DNA from: Notolepis coatsorum
Lineage: Eukaryota; Chordata; Actinopteri; Aulopiformes; Paralepididae
Assembly: GCA_963971535.1 (NCBI GenBank)
Contig: OZ020599.1
Span: forward strand, 99,599,713 to 99,663,712
Reading direction: 5' to 3'
DNA: 64,000 bases
Shown here: in pieces, positions 45,892-58,260 of the stretch
Position numbering within the stretch: the stretch's first letter is position 1
Layout: each line of letters begins with the position of its first letter
Translations under genes and position numbers: made by a program
Notes under the pieces: model-generated
The model's database searches: none
The model's input: only the letters and a program-made list of their open reading frames with translations
Told to the model about the DNA's origin: nothing

Positions 45892-46627
45892 CTTCCCTTA
45901 TTAATTGTCTTTTTAGGTTAGGCTAAACTGAAGCTAAGCTAAGTACTTAGCTGGTGATGGTGGGTCTTGTTTTCTTTCAGCCGGGGTCTTTATGAAGTAT
46001 TCTCGCCTTTCATAAATATCTTCGCCTTCAGCAGTTCCCGATATAGTCCTTTGTGTGTAGCTGACAAGACGGAGACTTCTTCATCTCGCTGGTCCTCCCA
46101 CGGAGAGATCTCGCTACTCTCCTTTCGGCGAAGTACTGTGGTCATAAATCTAAATAAATAAATTCACAGTTCTGGGGAAGTACCATAGGAACAGGGAGTT
46201 AACATACAGAGTATTTAGAGTTGAAATTATCGGATGTTGAAATATGCGATCCATTTCCAGGTTGTATAATAGTATATACGTCCAAATCATGTTGTTTATC
46301 GAGTTATTGGTAACGGATCGCTATCCATTGTGTCGAGCTCGAGTCCCGGGAGCTATAGCGAGTGGTCGGACCGAATTTGGATGAGCACCAGTTTCCGTTT
46401 CCGGTTTGCTGTTTGGGCGATCCGCCGATCGGCCACCAGATGGCGCTCTTGAACCGTTGGAGAGTTGAGAGGAGATCAACAGTAGATCTCAAGTTTCCGC
46501 GGGAGAAATATGATTGCCATCACAGATTTTTGAAATATTGATCTCAATGACGTGTTACGGCGTCATTGGCAGATTAAGCATGGCGAGCAATGACGTGTTA
46601 CGGCGTCCTTGGGGATTAAAGGGTTAA

Positions 46628-47030
46628 TATATGTCTATATATATAATATGACAGTTCTCAGAGCAAATTCTGTCTTTCTACCCCCCAAAAAATTACCAAG
46701 ATTACAGCATGAAATAATCTAGACTATAATCTCAGTTTCAGGCAGTTGGACAATTATAATCCTGGCACAGCTGTGATGTGTGGTTCCACATCCCACACAA
46801 AAACTGTAAACAAAGCCACCAGTACCATGTCACCTTTTGCCTAGAGTTCTCTGTTGTTTGACAACATTATCTTTAAAAGAAAGTATACAAATTAATATCA
46901 GTTCACGCACACATTCCTTTTCCCCATTATTTTTAATTGTCATTTTCAGAGTTTCAGTATTTCACCCTCTTCTCTCTCTCTCTCATATGGCGTGAAGGCT
47001 ATACAGTATGTTTTCCATAGTACACATGCA
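46628..47030. other. Intronic stretch, nothing recognised
   Basis: AT-rich with no identified feature. Confidence 0.3.
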
Positions 47031-47035
47031 TGCAG

Positions 47036-47817
<782 letters not shown>

Positions 47818-47829
47818 ATTCAATATGTT

Positions 47830-49160
47830 TTTTTTTTGACCAAATCTTTTTATTTTCATATTTTCAAACAAGAAACAACACAGCACAATAATGACAATAT
47901 TACATAACAGACATCCAAGAACACAAAGTAACACAACAATGACTAGACAATAAATTAGACCTATTATATATCGGATACACAACCAGTCAATACAAGTTGT
48001 CACAAAGAAAAGGATAACAAAATAAAATCTTTACTATAAAAAGTGCTTACCGAGCCCCCTCCACCTCCAGGTCCAGCAACCGCAAGCCACAGTCCCGGAG
48101 GACCCACAGCCCGGCCCCCCGCGAGCCAAAGCACCATGCCTCTTTAGCGCCTCAACCCGCAGAGACCCCGAACCGCGGCCCACCCCAGCCAGAGCCCACG
48201 ATCACCAGACCCAGATCAGAAGGGGGTCAGAAAATATACATAGGACCAATATTGAATGAAAAATAATAAACAAAACAAAATTAAAAATACAAAAACACCA
48301 TAACCATCAACGTACATGAATATTCGCTCTATCTCCCCCCCCCCTCCCCCCCCCCCCCCTCAGGACCCCAACGTGAGCCATCAATATAATACCTTATTCA
48401 GTACTTTCAGTACTTTCCAGAGTCATATGTGTTCTTTTAGTTTTTCCACCACGGCCCACCAGACCGCAATATTGGTCTAATTTTTTATCAATTTTTTCAT
48501 GAAAACAAGACAACACAATACAATAACCATAATAACAAGACTAACCATAATAACAAGACTAACATAAACACAAAACTTCACAGGGAGATAACAGAGCAAT
48601 AATAATAAAAGAAATAACAATTTATAAAAACAGAGTACAACATTTTAATTTAAAGGGGTACTATCTTACAATTGGCCTTTCCCAGTATTCAGTACCGTTT
48701 CCCGGCCGTGTGGCTCTATATCAATAAGACTTATGTCTCTAATTCTCATATTGGCGCACTCTTCCAATTCCCCTCACAACCCTCACCCTCACCAATCTGA
48801 GTCATCTCAAAACGTGCATATCAGTGATGTCAGAGATTCCCAGCTGCATAACAGCCTCAAAACGGCTTAAGATCCTGAGGTAGAAAAAACGCTGCCCTTG
48901 AGTACTCGACCAGAAATACAAAACAATGAACCTTTTCGAAAAACAAAAACCTACAGAGTGTTCCATAGACTCACAGGAACCGTGCAAAAGTGCCCAAACA
49001 GTGAAGAAATAGCAAAATAGCAAAATAGCTCCCCCCCAATAAAATTCCCCCAGTTATTCCCCCATTTAAAGTTAAGAAGGACAAGACAAAAGACAAGACA
49101 GACAAGACATTTCCTCCTCCCCCTCCCACGAGACCGCCGGACTCCCCCGAACAAATATGT
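47830..49160 (-). mobile_element. Retrotransposed element with 12-bp target duplication
   Basis: Flanked by ATTCAATATGTT at 47818-47829 and 49161-49172. The plus strand starts with a T run and CTTTTTATTTTCAT, i.e. a poly-A tail with AATAAA-like signal on the minus strand. A GC-rich segment (48060-48200) and C-rich runs (48331-48360) occur. No protein recognised. Probably a 5'-truncated LINE 3' region. Confidence 0.7.
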
Positions 49161-49311
49161 ATTCAATATGTTAATGAAAATAATATGTAGCACCGGTTTG
49201 TTTACTCGCTCTTTGGGCAGAGATGTCTGACAGTGGAACTGCGTAGGAGTGTGGTCTGGAGTTGCTGCATTGGCAATGAACGGGAGACTGATTTTGTGGA
49301 TCCATAGAAAC

Positions 49312-50187
49312 TAGGGATGTTTGATATTGGCTTTTTCACCGATACCGATATACCGATATTGTCCAACTCTTAATTTCCGATACCGATATCAACCGATACC
49401 GATATATGCAGGGTTTCCCCCCCCCCCCCCCCAAAAAAACGGAATAATTTCAGGTAATTAACATTACTTATTACATGGCGTTTTCACATTCGCCGAAATG
49501 CTTGCTTGTGATTGGTCAATAGCGCGCGTCAGAGGTCAGTTATCAGACAATAATGACCACTGTGGGACAATAATGACCGCTGTGCGCAGCTGTTCGCAAT
49601 CAAGCCCACAATAATGACCGCTGTGCGCAGCTGTTCGCAATCAAGCCCACTGACATCAGTGCAAACTGCCGGCTGCCGGGGAAGCTGCTGGGGGGCGGAG
49701 CGACGAGCACTCAGCGGAGCCAGAACCAGTGTTACTGTTGCGAGTCGATGTAAAATGAATTAGGTATATTGTTAGTAAGTTAGCCATGTAATAAGCGGGA
49801 TAATGTATAGCTATACTCGATCATTGTCGCAAAATAATTGACCTTCACTGACGTTTAAAACACCTCGCCGAGGCGGCTCGGTATTTTAAACTCTGTGTCG
49901 GTCAATTATTTTGCGACAATGACCTCGTAGCTATACATTATCCCTTACATATCTCGTGACGTGGAATTAACATTATGCATACTTTTGACTATAAATAAAA
50001 TCAGAATTTGTTCTTACTTGCTTGCCTTGGTAAATAAAGGTTAAATAAATGTAAAAAAAAATTATAATAATATATATATATTTTTTATTATTATTATTTT
50101 AAACCGATACCGATAATTTCCGATATCACATTTTAATGCCAATATCAGCCGATAATATCGGTAGGCCGATAATATCGGACATCCCTA
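49312..50187. mobile_element. hAT MITE, long copy
   Basis: Same ends as 31105-31445 (TAGGGATG and CATCCCTA with CCGATACCGATA motifs). The 8-bp flanks ATAGAAAC and ATAGAATC agree at 7 of 8. It carries about 500 bp more than the short copy, including a 43-bp direct duplication (about 49568-49650) and a hairpin (49797-49946). Confidence 0.85.
49797..49946. repeat. Long hairpin (inverted repeat) inside the hAT MITE
   Basis: GGGATAATGTATAGCTA on the left pairs with TAGCTATACATTATCCC on the right, and inner arms ATTGTCGCAAAATAATTGAC pair with GTCAATTATTTTGCGACAAT. The loop centre is CCTCGCCGAGGCGG. Confidence 0.9.
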
Positions 50188-50364
50188 ATAGAATCGTTTA
50201 GTGTGTGTAGCGTTGGCAAAATGTGCCCTTGTACCATACCTGACAAATCATCCTGGATCATCTCACTGTCACCATCTCCTCATGCTCTGCCTGTGGCACA
50301 GCTCCAGACATCACATATAGGTTAAAGTCCAAGTTCTCCGGTTTGGGGGAATAGTTGCTCATGT

Positions 50365-50543
50365 TAATAATAATAATAATAATTTCCTGGATTTATATAG
50401 CGCCTTTCATGAGACCCTAAGAGGAAGGAGATCAGAGGGACAATTAAGTAAAAAAAGAAAAAGAAAAGAAAAGAGGGAAATCAGGCGTCATTAATACATT
50501 TTGTGAAGAGGTGAGATTTGAGTTGAGATTTGAAAGAGTCCAG
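50365..50543 (-). mobile_element. L2-like LINE 3' end (first part)
   Basis: AAT repeats then TTTATATAGCGCCTTTCATG, the minus-strand 3' end of an L2-type LINE. It continues at 52018 after the inserted element. Confidence 0.7.
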
Positions 50544-52017
50544 GGCCCTCATTCATCAACGTGGCGTAGAAAATGTTCTATTTCCACACGTAAGCACAGA
50601 ATGTAGAATCAGTGCACGCACAGAAAGAACGGGATTCACCACACGTGCATACGCAGGTTCTACGCACACCTGTCATGATGAATATGACTTTGATCCTACG
50701 TTTGAGCTTGTGCACTGTTTTAAGTATTTGCATACCAGAACCGCCCCGATTAACCATATACGGTAATGGAATACCCCCATGAAATGTGGAAAAATGGACT
50801 AAGCCGAGGGAAGCGTGTTATGAGACAGGCTGACAGACGTGTACACTTACGGTGATGTCGGATATGATATCTATTAACCATTGCTGCCTGGGCAGCGCAA
50901 ACACTAATAAAGACCGTGCTGGAATATGACTGCCTTTTCCCGTGTTGTTTGATTAATACCCAGGGATTAAAGTTCTCCTCAATTTTATTCCAAATCGCGA
51001 TGGATCTTCCGTCAATTTTCTACCTGCTGCATATGATTTCTAGAGGCATACTACAATCTATTTTGATGTCAGTATTGGGTAGCCTATATAAACAATAATA
51101 CGAGAGCATATACAAGAACAATGAATCTCACTGCATGTATGATGTAGCCTGCCTTTCAATACATGAACTTGAATTCCATCATGTTTGTGTGCGGGACTCA
51201 CAAGGCTGTTGTCACAATGGGTGGTACCGGTACAGTAATAACAGTCTACACAATATCACGATGGACCATGCCATAGCCTATGTTCTATTATGACATGATC
51301 TGTGAGACAAATGTTCTAGAATGTTTGATTAAGATATCATACTCTGACAGCATGCCTATGATCAACAAAAACGCGAACTTGAATCCCATCATCATATTTA
51401 CATAGTCTGTCCACTATCTGGTGTCATTGCAATGCGTTTTTTATTCTTTCTTATACAGTAAAAAGGGGGAAGAACACTATATCGTGGGTGTTCATATGAC
51501 TTGTATTCTGCTTACAGCTTCGAAATTCCACTTGTTTCGTTTAACGTAAAGCCTTTTAAATATAATCAAAACGTTCCCGTGTTTCTGCGGTCTGTGCGCA
51601 AAATAATAACGAGTTGAGCTACGCGGAGCGCAGTCAGTCAGTACACCCCGTATATTCCGATAACGCTATATAAACCATGCTGCATTCATTCTGAGAGAAA
51701 GATCTATTATTCCAAATGCTATTTATAGGGTTTTGACCATAATTACACTACTGTTGCTATTTTACAATGAACTATAATGAATTACGGTTCATACAGAACA
51801 TGCCAGTGTTGAAACTAATGCACAGAAGCTCATTTCCTTGTTGTAATAATATATTCTACCACTGGGCGTCAGCTAAGTGTGCTCCGAGCTGTGCGTACAC
51901 ATAAGCACGAAGTCAAGTTCAAGTTGAAATTGATGAATCCCACTCTTTGCTTAGAAATGGTCGTACGCACAGGTTAAGCACATATCTGTGCGTAAGACAC
52001 GTTGATGAATGAGGGCC
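50544..52017. mobile_element. DNA transposon with GGCCCTCATTCATCAACGTG ends
   Basis: Perfect inverted ends of about 20 bp (GGCCCTCATTCATCAACGTG) bound 1474 bp of noncoding DNA. It splits an L2-like relic cleanly. The flanking duplication is CAG (3 bp) or CCAGG (5 bp). The palindromic GGGCCC makes this ambiguous; a 3-bp duplication would suggest PIF/Harbinger. No transposase seen. Confidence 0.8.
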
Positions 52018-52920
52018 CAGGGATGTAGCACTGCGGATGTTTGGAGGGAGGGAGTTCCAGAGGGTGGGTGCGGCAACAGAGAAGGCTCTGGGACCTACAG
52101 TGCACAGGTTGGTGGAGGGGATGGAGAGGAGACCGGAGTCAGAGGCCCGCAGCCTCCGGTGTGGGATGTAGGGATGGAGGAGGTCAGCTAGGTACCGGGG
52201 GGCAAGGGAGTGAAGGGATTTGTAGGTGATGAGGAGGATCTTAAAATGTATACAGGACTTGACTGGAAGCCAGTGGAGGTGGATGAGGGTGATGTGGTGC
52301 CAGGACTTGGTGCGGGTGAGAACCCTAGCACCAGAATTCTGGACATACTGCAGCCTGTTTAGGGCATTGCTGGGTAGCCCTGCAAGAAGAGAGTTTGCGT
52401 AGTCCAGACGAGAGGTGACGAAGGAGTGTATCTGCTACGGAGTCAGGGAGAGATGGCTGGAGTCTGGATATGTTCCTGAGATGTTAAAAAGCAAATTTGG
52501 TTATTGTTTTGATGTGAGAATGAAAAGAGAGGGTGGAGTCCAGTATGACACCCAGGTTGCGGACTTCTGGGGAAGGGTGGATTGAGCAGACTTCTAGGAG
52601 GAGATCTCCAACCTTCTCGAGCAGTGACTGCTTGGCCACAGCCATGAGCTCTGTCTTCTTGCTATTGAGTTTCAAGCAATTGGATGACATCCAGGCCTTG
52701 ATGTCAAGGAGGCAGTTGACGAGGTGCTGTGGGGGGAGAGGAGTGGAAGTGAGGTGCTGATGTAGAGCTGAGTGTCAGCAGCAGATTGGAAATTGAGACC
52801 GTGTTTTCAGATGATGTGATCAAGGGGGAGCATGTAAATAGTGAAGAGGAGTGGACCAAGAACGGAACCCTGAGGCACGCCTTGGTTGACTGGGGCAGGG
52901 GTGGAGGTCGAGTTCATGAA
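52018..52920 (-). pseudogene. L2-like LINE relic, RT region
   Basis: Minus strand. Encodes the RT connection region SSNCLKLNSKKTELMAVAKQ and VRNLGVILDSTLSFHSHIKT (52484-52690), preceded by a degraded palm (near 52800-52870) and followed by C-terminal remnants. Multiple frame breaks. Confidence 0.75.
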
Positions 52921-52985
52921 TATTGATTAGACTGTCCTCAAAAGGAAATGTCATCTATTTTAAGAATTCACATATATTAATCCAA

Positions 52986-53160
52986 TGCCCCAGGATAGTT
53001 CATTCAATATTTGCGAGCATGCACCGCTCTCTCCCAATGCTGGCAATCATGTGTCATGTCAAATCTGTCAAACACTGCTCCATAGACAATGAATACGGGA
53101 GTGGATGTTTGGGAGAGAGCGGTGCATGCTCGCAAATATTGAATGAACTATCCTGGGGCA
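52986..53160. mobile_element. Short MITE with 52-bp perfect inverted arms
   Basis: Left arm TGCCCCAGGATAGTTCATTC and onward to CTCTCTCCCAA is exactly complementary to the right arm over 52 bp, around a 71-bp loop. No flanking duplication recognised. Confidence 0.93.
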
Positions 53161-53888
53161 GTGGATTTTCTTTGTGTGAGCACGTACTGTACACCCATAC
53201 GAGGTGTACATTGAAGTACATTACAGTGAAATGCTTGGTTGTGTATGAGCGCCCTGAGAATGTGCTTTATTCAGTAAAAATAAAAAGAACAAAGTCCAAA
53301 ATATACATTATACAATATACAAACTAAAGTACAATCTACATGTAAAGTACAAAATGAGGTGTGTGAAGTGTCTGACGGTCATATACATTAAATGCACTAG
53401 CAGTTGGTGCATAAAAAACACGTAAAACTATTACAATTTACCAAATCAAGCACAATCTCGACGGAGCGCATAGAGAGGCGGCCGGACGGTGCGGCGCCGC
53501 CTTTTGGTATGGGGTGTAGATGCAACGGTTGTACTATAGCCAGAACCCAGGTGCAGATACAAACAGGCAGAGACAATGTTGAATCAGAGAAAACCCAAAC
53601 TGCGGTTATATTTATTAGGAAAAGGGAGAATACGGTGCAGAATCAGACAGTCCAGGGAGTAGGCGAGTAGCAGGGTAGTTAGACAAGCAGGGGAGTCGTA
53701 GCCGGGATCGGGTTCTCAGAAAGTCCAGGAGGTTCACACGGAGAAGAGTAGTCGAGCAGGCGAAGGTCATACCACAGGGATCCAGGAAGCGGGAGCAGGG
53801 TGTGGAGCCAGGTAGAGGACTTTGAGCAAAGGAGGACAAGACAAGTTAGGCAAAGCAAACAAACAAAGACTGACATGTTCGGGGGACA
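53161..53888. other. Intronic stretch, possible old retroelement
   Basis: Short open frames only. The AGGAAAAGGGAGAATACGG to CAGGGTGTGGAGCC region (53610-53810) is GA-rich and resembles noncoding repeat DNA, but I could not assign it. Confidence 0.3.
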
Positions 53889-53985
53889 CTTTATTTCAAG
53901 GACACTTTGACACACTGCCAGGAGGAGCTGGAGCCGGAATCGAGCCGGGAACCTTCCCGATTACCAGACGACTGCTCCCCTGTCA
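53889..53985 (-). mobile_element. SINE family 2 fragment
   Basis: Contains CAAGGACACTTTGACACACT and the B-box side GGAATCGAGCCGGGAACCTT, as in 6529-6722. Confidence 0.75.
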
Positions 53986-54574
53986 CCCCCAAGTATCCCC
54001 CAGCATTCTTCAACACACCGTGCAGTACCGTACAGATACAAGGCCCATGGATGGGTTCATTCAGAAGTCGAGGGATTGTGTTACACAGTGCAAAGGAAGA
54101 AAAGATGGGGGTGTGGAGAGGGGAAATAGATGGTAAGAAAAGCAAGTGATATCAAAACATCTTTCCTTTAGAGAGTTCTAGAGAGCTCTGCCAGGCACTC
54201 AGCGCTAAAGCACTGTCAGTCCCCGCCCACGCACCCCCATCCACTTTTTGATGACAAGAAGGAGGGAGAGATGAACCTCAGAGTGGTGATCAGCAGATCT
54301 GCACTGTCGTTCGTTAGCACTCCAAGAGGGGAGTTGGAGGGCAACAGGCAGAAATGAAATGTGTGAAATGATATGGAAACTGGAGGAGACAGCAGCCCCA
54401 AAGGCCCTGGGCAGCGTGGCTGTCAGCTTTAATGTCTCAGTAGAGCAGTATTGGCTAGTGGCGGGAACCAGTCAAATCGGGAAAAGAAAAATAAGAGAGG
54501 AATAAAATAAAATAAAATACAATTTGAATATTGTGTTTCACGAAAATAACAAGTGTTGGGGATTTGTCATCAGG

Positions 54575-54785
<211 letters not shown>

Positions 54786-55450
54786 AAACCACTACTGAGT
54801 TATGTACATTACTACTGGCCATACAGTACACATGTATATGAGATGAACACCCCCACAATAACACGGCTTCACAAGAAATACTGTTTAGAAGAATATTTAT
54901 TAGAAGAGCACGAAGATTATCTTACATTACTTATCAAGATTGAGAGTTGCGCTTGTAAGGCGAAGAATGTGCATGAATAGGTCAAGAGCGTAAGTCCATG
55001 AGCATATTACGCAGGAGATAATTAATACCACCTGTATCATAAGAATTATATATGGTACACTAGTAGGTCAGCTGGAGATACTAAGGGGGTTCCCTCCGGT
55101 TGTAAGCCAGCAGGGGGAGAGGATTTGTCGGTAGCAGAGTCTTGGTCAACGAGGAATAAGGAGACTCCAGGTACAGGAGACAGTGCAATAATCCCTTGAT
55201 CCGTAGACAAACAACAGCTATTCTCCGGTATGCAGTGCCGCATGGAGGAAAGCTAGCCAGCCTCAGGGTCCGAGAGGCGGGCTCGACGGTGCTCCTTACA
55301 GGGTAAATCCCACACAGTAGTGGGTGTAGACGATTCTCCGCTCCAACAGCTACAGGACCAAAGCAAATATAATCCAGCCGAAAAGGGCTCTGTAGTCGTC
55401 GGTGTAGGTTATCCAGTGTACATATCCACACGGTTCTCGTCTAGGGCTCC
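54786..55450 (-). other. Possible internal or flanking part of an LTR element
   Basis: A 116-residue minus-strand frame (55081-55431) lies directly downstream of the putative primer-binding site. It has no recognisable domain. No second LTR is seen. Confidence 0.25.
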
Positions 55451-55466
55451 TCGGATGACGGCACCA

Positions 55467-56068
55467 GGTTAGGCCGCCCAGCCTGGATAAGCACACTAGC
55501 TCGGTACGATGAAACGTTGGTAATGCTGGTCACTGTAGAACGGTAGCCGCACGATACACTATACATAATAGACTATTACTTAATAATAGAATAGGTCGAA
55601 CTCGACGATACAGCGTTAAACTCTGACACTTCAGCTATCAATTCGCACGCGGTCTCAAGGCTCTATTTCGGGGCAAAACGGGCCCACTTCACAGCACGTT
55701 GTATCGTGGTGTGAGGCTTCAACTTGTTACTAAGATTACTGCTGTATCCACCTGCGCCGTATTTATACGTAAGGTGAACAATCTAGTACCAGCCTTATTT
55801 CTGTCTCGTATTCTTGCGCAGAACCGGGCATGTCCAGGCATGTCTTAGCGGTGACTTTGAACTAGACATTGGGGGTATGGCCGTGGCGCCTAGGGGATCG
55901 CTGTCCAATAGGAGAACGAATATTATGGTCTGGCCTGTACTAGGTAAAGGGATATTCCGTGTATATGTACAAAGAATATACAAGGGATATCAGACGATAT
56001 ACAAATACTATACAATATATCTCAAGTAATAAATATATATATTCGGTTTAATCTGACCCTTTGTAACA
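55467..56068 (-). mobile_element. Candidate LTR with TATA box and primer-binding site
   Basis: On the minus strand the block starts TGTTACAAAGGGTCAG at 56068, has CGTATAAATACGGCGCAG as a TATA-like core near 55765, and is followed at 55466-55451 by TGGTGCCGTCATCCGA, which looks like a tRNA primer-binding site. The last bases before it are CCTAACC and not the usual CA, and no partner LTR is seen. Confidence 0.4.
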
Positions 56069-56071
56069 ATA

Positions 56072-56528
56072 ATAATAATAACTGGACTTTGGAGAAGTCT
56101 TTATTCGGCATGACACACATGCGATGGGCGGCACACACACAAATGCAATTAGTTGGGTTGCCGATGCGATTGAGTCTCTTCACTTTACCCATCCCGTCGT
56201 CCTCCCCCCCCCCAAGGGTAGCCGGGAGCAGATAGGGGCGTCAGCGAGGGGCTGCGCCCCGGGGACCAATCCAAGTGCTCCTGTCCATCTTCGTCAGGGA
56301 CACGACAGCGTTAGCGATCTGTTGTGCATGTTTTTCCATTGGGTTTATCTTATCGGGGGAGGGGGACCCTTGCGAGCACGGGGAGAACATGCAAACTCCA
56401 CACAGAAAGGCCTGGGAGATACCCCACCTGGGTACCTGGCAATGCGGAAACCTGGTCCCCAAGCGGGAATCGAACCCTGGACCTTCTTGCTGTGAGGTGA
56501 CAGTGTTAACCACTACACCACGTACGTC
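56072..56528 (-). mobile_element. tRNA-derived SINE, DANA/HE1-like
   Basis: Full minus-strand copy. Head on the minus strand: TGGTGTAGTGG (A box) and GGTTCGATTCCC (B box); CCTTTCTGTGTGGAGTTT; GT repeats; tail AATAAAGACTTCTCC. AAT repeats sit at the tail end. Confidence 0.85.
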
Positions 56529-57015
56529 CACCACCAGTGTGGACGTATGTACGGCTGGTTCGCTTTTACGCACAGTGATCAACTTTAGCCAATACTTTAA
56601 CAGGGGCATGACAGCTCATCTATCCACAGTACACGGATCAGGCCTGCACTCTGGCTTCACCTAATTGTCCAATAGACATATCAAAATATATTATGTCGAA
56701 CTATAACAAATGTTGTGAATTATAACCCTAGTTATATGAATGCTGGCAAAGCATCTTGCATTTTGTTCCCTGTTGTCCCAGGTTTGCATGAAGGAAGCCA
56801 CAGAAGGACTTTTCATGCCATTTCCCTGCTTATAATACTAGCAGGGGGGCGTGGCCCTGGTCAATGATTCTTTAGCAGGCGAGCTATTGGCGCACGGGAT
56901 AGTCTAATGGACGAAGCACGATGCATATAGCTAAGGTTATAATACATAACCGTTGTTAATTTTTGCCATAAGCAAAATAAATTGCAGCTTTCTCATTTTT
57001 ATTTAGTTTTTGTTT
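56529..57015. other. Intronic stretch, nothing recognised
   Basis: No convincing feature. Confidence 0.3.
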
Positions 57016-57098
57016 TTTTCTCTCAAAATGATCAAAGTTTGTCAGAGGAAAGCAACAGTTGTGATTAGAGGATCAAGAGAAGAGGGCGGGTTTGAGAT
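57016..57098 (+). repeat. Half copy of hairpin MITE
   Basis: GTTTGTCAGAGGAAAGCAAC and GAGGATCAAGAGAAGAGGGC match the right arm of the MITE at 58081-58184. Confidence 0.75.
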
Positions 57099-57118
57099 GA
57101 GTCCATTTAATACTGATG

Positions 57119-57873
<755 letters not shown>

Positions 57874-57903
57874 TACTGATGTGATATTCTTTTTCCTCTT
57901 CAG

Positions 57904-58040
57904 GTATCGCAGGAACTCCGGTGATCTTCAACGTGAACGGAGACGCTCCCGGTCGATACGAGATCTACCAATACCAGATGACCAACAACTCCACCGAATA
58001 CAAAATCATCGGCCACTGGACAGACCAGCTCCACCTGGAT
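57904..58040 (+). CDS. grm4: Group III mGluR exon, linker to cysteine-rich domain
   Basis: 137 nt, acceptor TTTTTCCTCTTCAG at 57903, donor GAT|GTACGA at 58041. With the G left by 11656-11856 it encodes [20 protein letters not shown], then [20 protein letters not shown] and DQLHLD. This is the last strand region of the ligand-binding domain in group III receptors. NNS and NST glycosylation sequons overlap. It ends on a codon boundary (phase 0). The exon lies only 30 bp after one transposon and 40 bp before another. Confidence 0.92.
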
Positions 58041-58080
58041 GTACGACTGTCTCTCAATATGTAACACCCTGAATGACCCG

Positions 58081-58184
58081 TCTCAAACCCCGCCCTCATT
58101 TATTGGTCCTCCAATTGCAACTGTTTGTCAGGGGGAAAGCAACAGTTACGATTGGAGGATCAAGAAAAGAGGGCGGGTTTGAGA
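58081..58184. mobile_element. Hairpin MITE, 104 bp
   Basis: Arms TCTCAAACCCCGCCCTC and GAGGGCGGGTTTGAGA, with inner ATCCTCCAATCGTAACTG pairing to the left half. Begins 40 bp after the exon donor. Confidence 0.85.
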
Positions 58185-58260
58185 TATGTCAATTATTTCT
58201 TATTCACTTGAGTTTCATGAGAATACAGTATGTGAGCTAAGGTGAAAGGTGCACTGGTAG

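Larger units (their letters stand above)
40143..46190 (-). mobile_element. Nearly full-length L2-like LINE
   Basis: Read on the minus strand: 5' leader (about 46190-45900), ORF1 with a variable N-terminal part and SGNH-type esterase, ORF2 with apurinic-like endonuclease and RT, and a 3' end with TAGCACTTTTCATACAG style sequence and ATT repeats at 40143-40160. Two frameshifts and one hAT insertion are the only large lesions. The 5' limit is not certain. Confidence 0.85.
35623..46623. mobile_element. Composite piggyBac-type TTAA element, 11 kb
   Basis: TTAA at 35619-35622 and 46624-46627. The first ~95 bp (CCCTTTCTCCGCCGATGACG ... AGATCAATATTTC) recur inverted at the far end (CCCTTTAATCCCC ... 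AGATCAATATTTC), with shared CTCGCCATGC and AATCTGCCAATGACG. No transposase is visible. The bulk is made of later LINE insertions. It may be one MITE split apart by insertions or two separate end copies. Confidence 0.55.

Noticed and set aside
45979-46161. Additional protein upstream of L2 ORF1
   Set aside because: Short frames with no similarity. Fits the LINE 5' leader.
52009-52760. Plus-strand frames of 60-75 residues
   Set aside because: Antisense of an L2 relic read on the minus strand.
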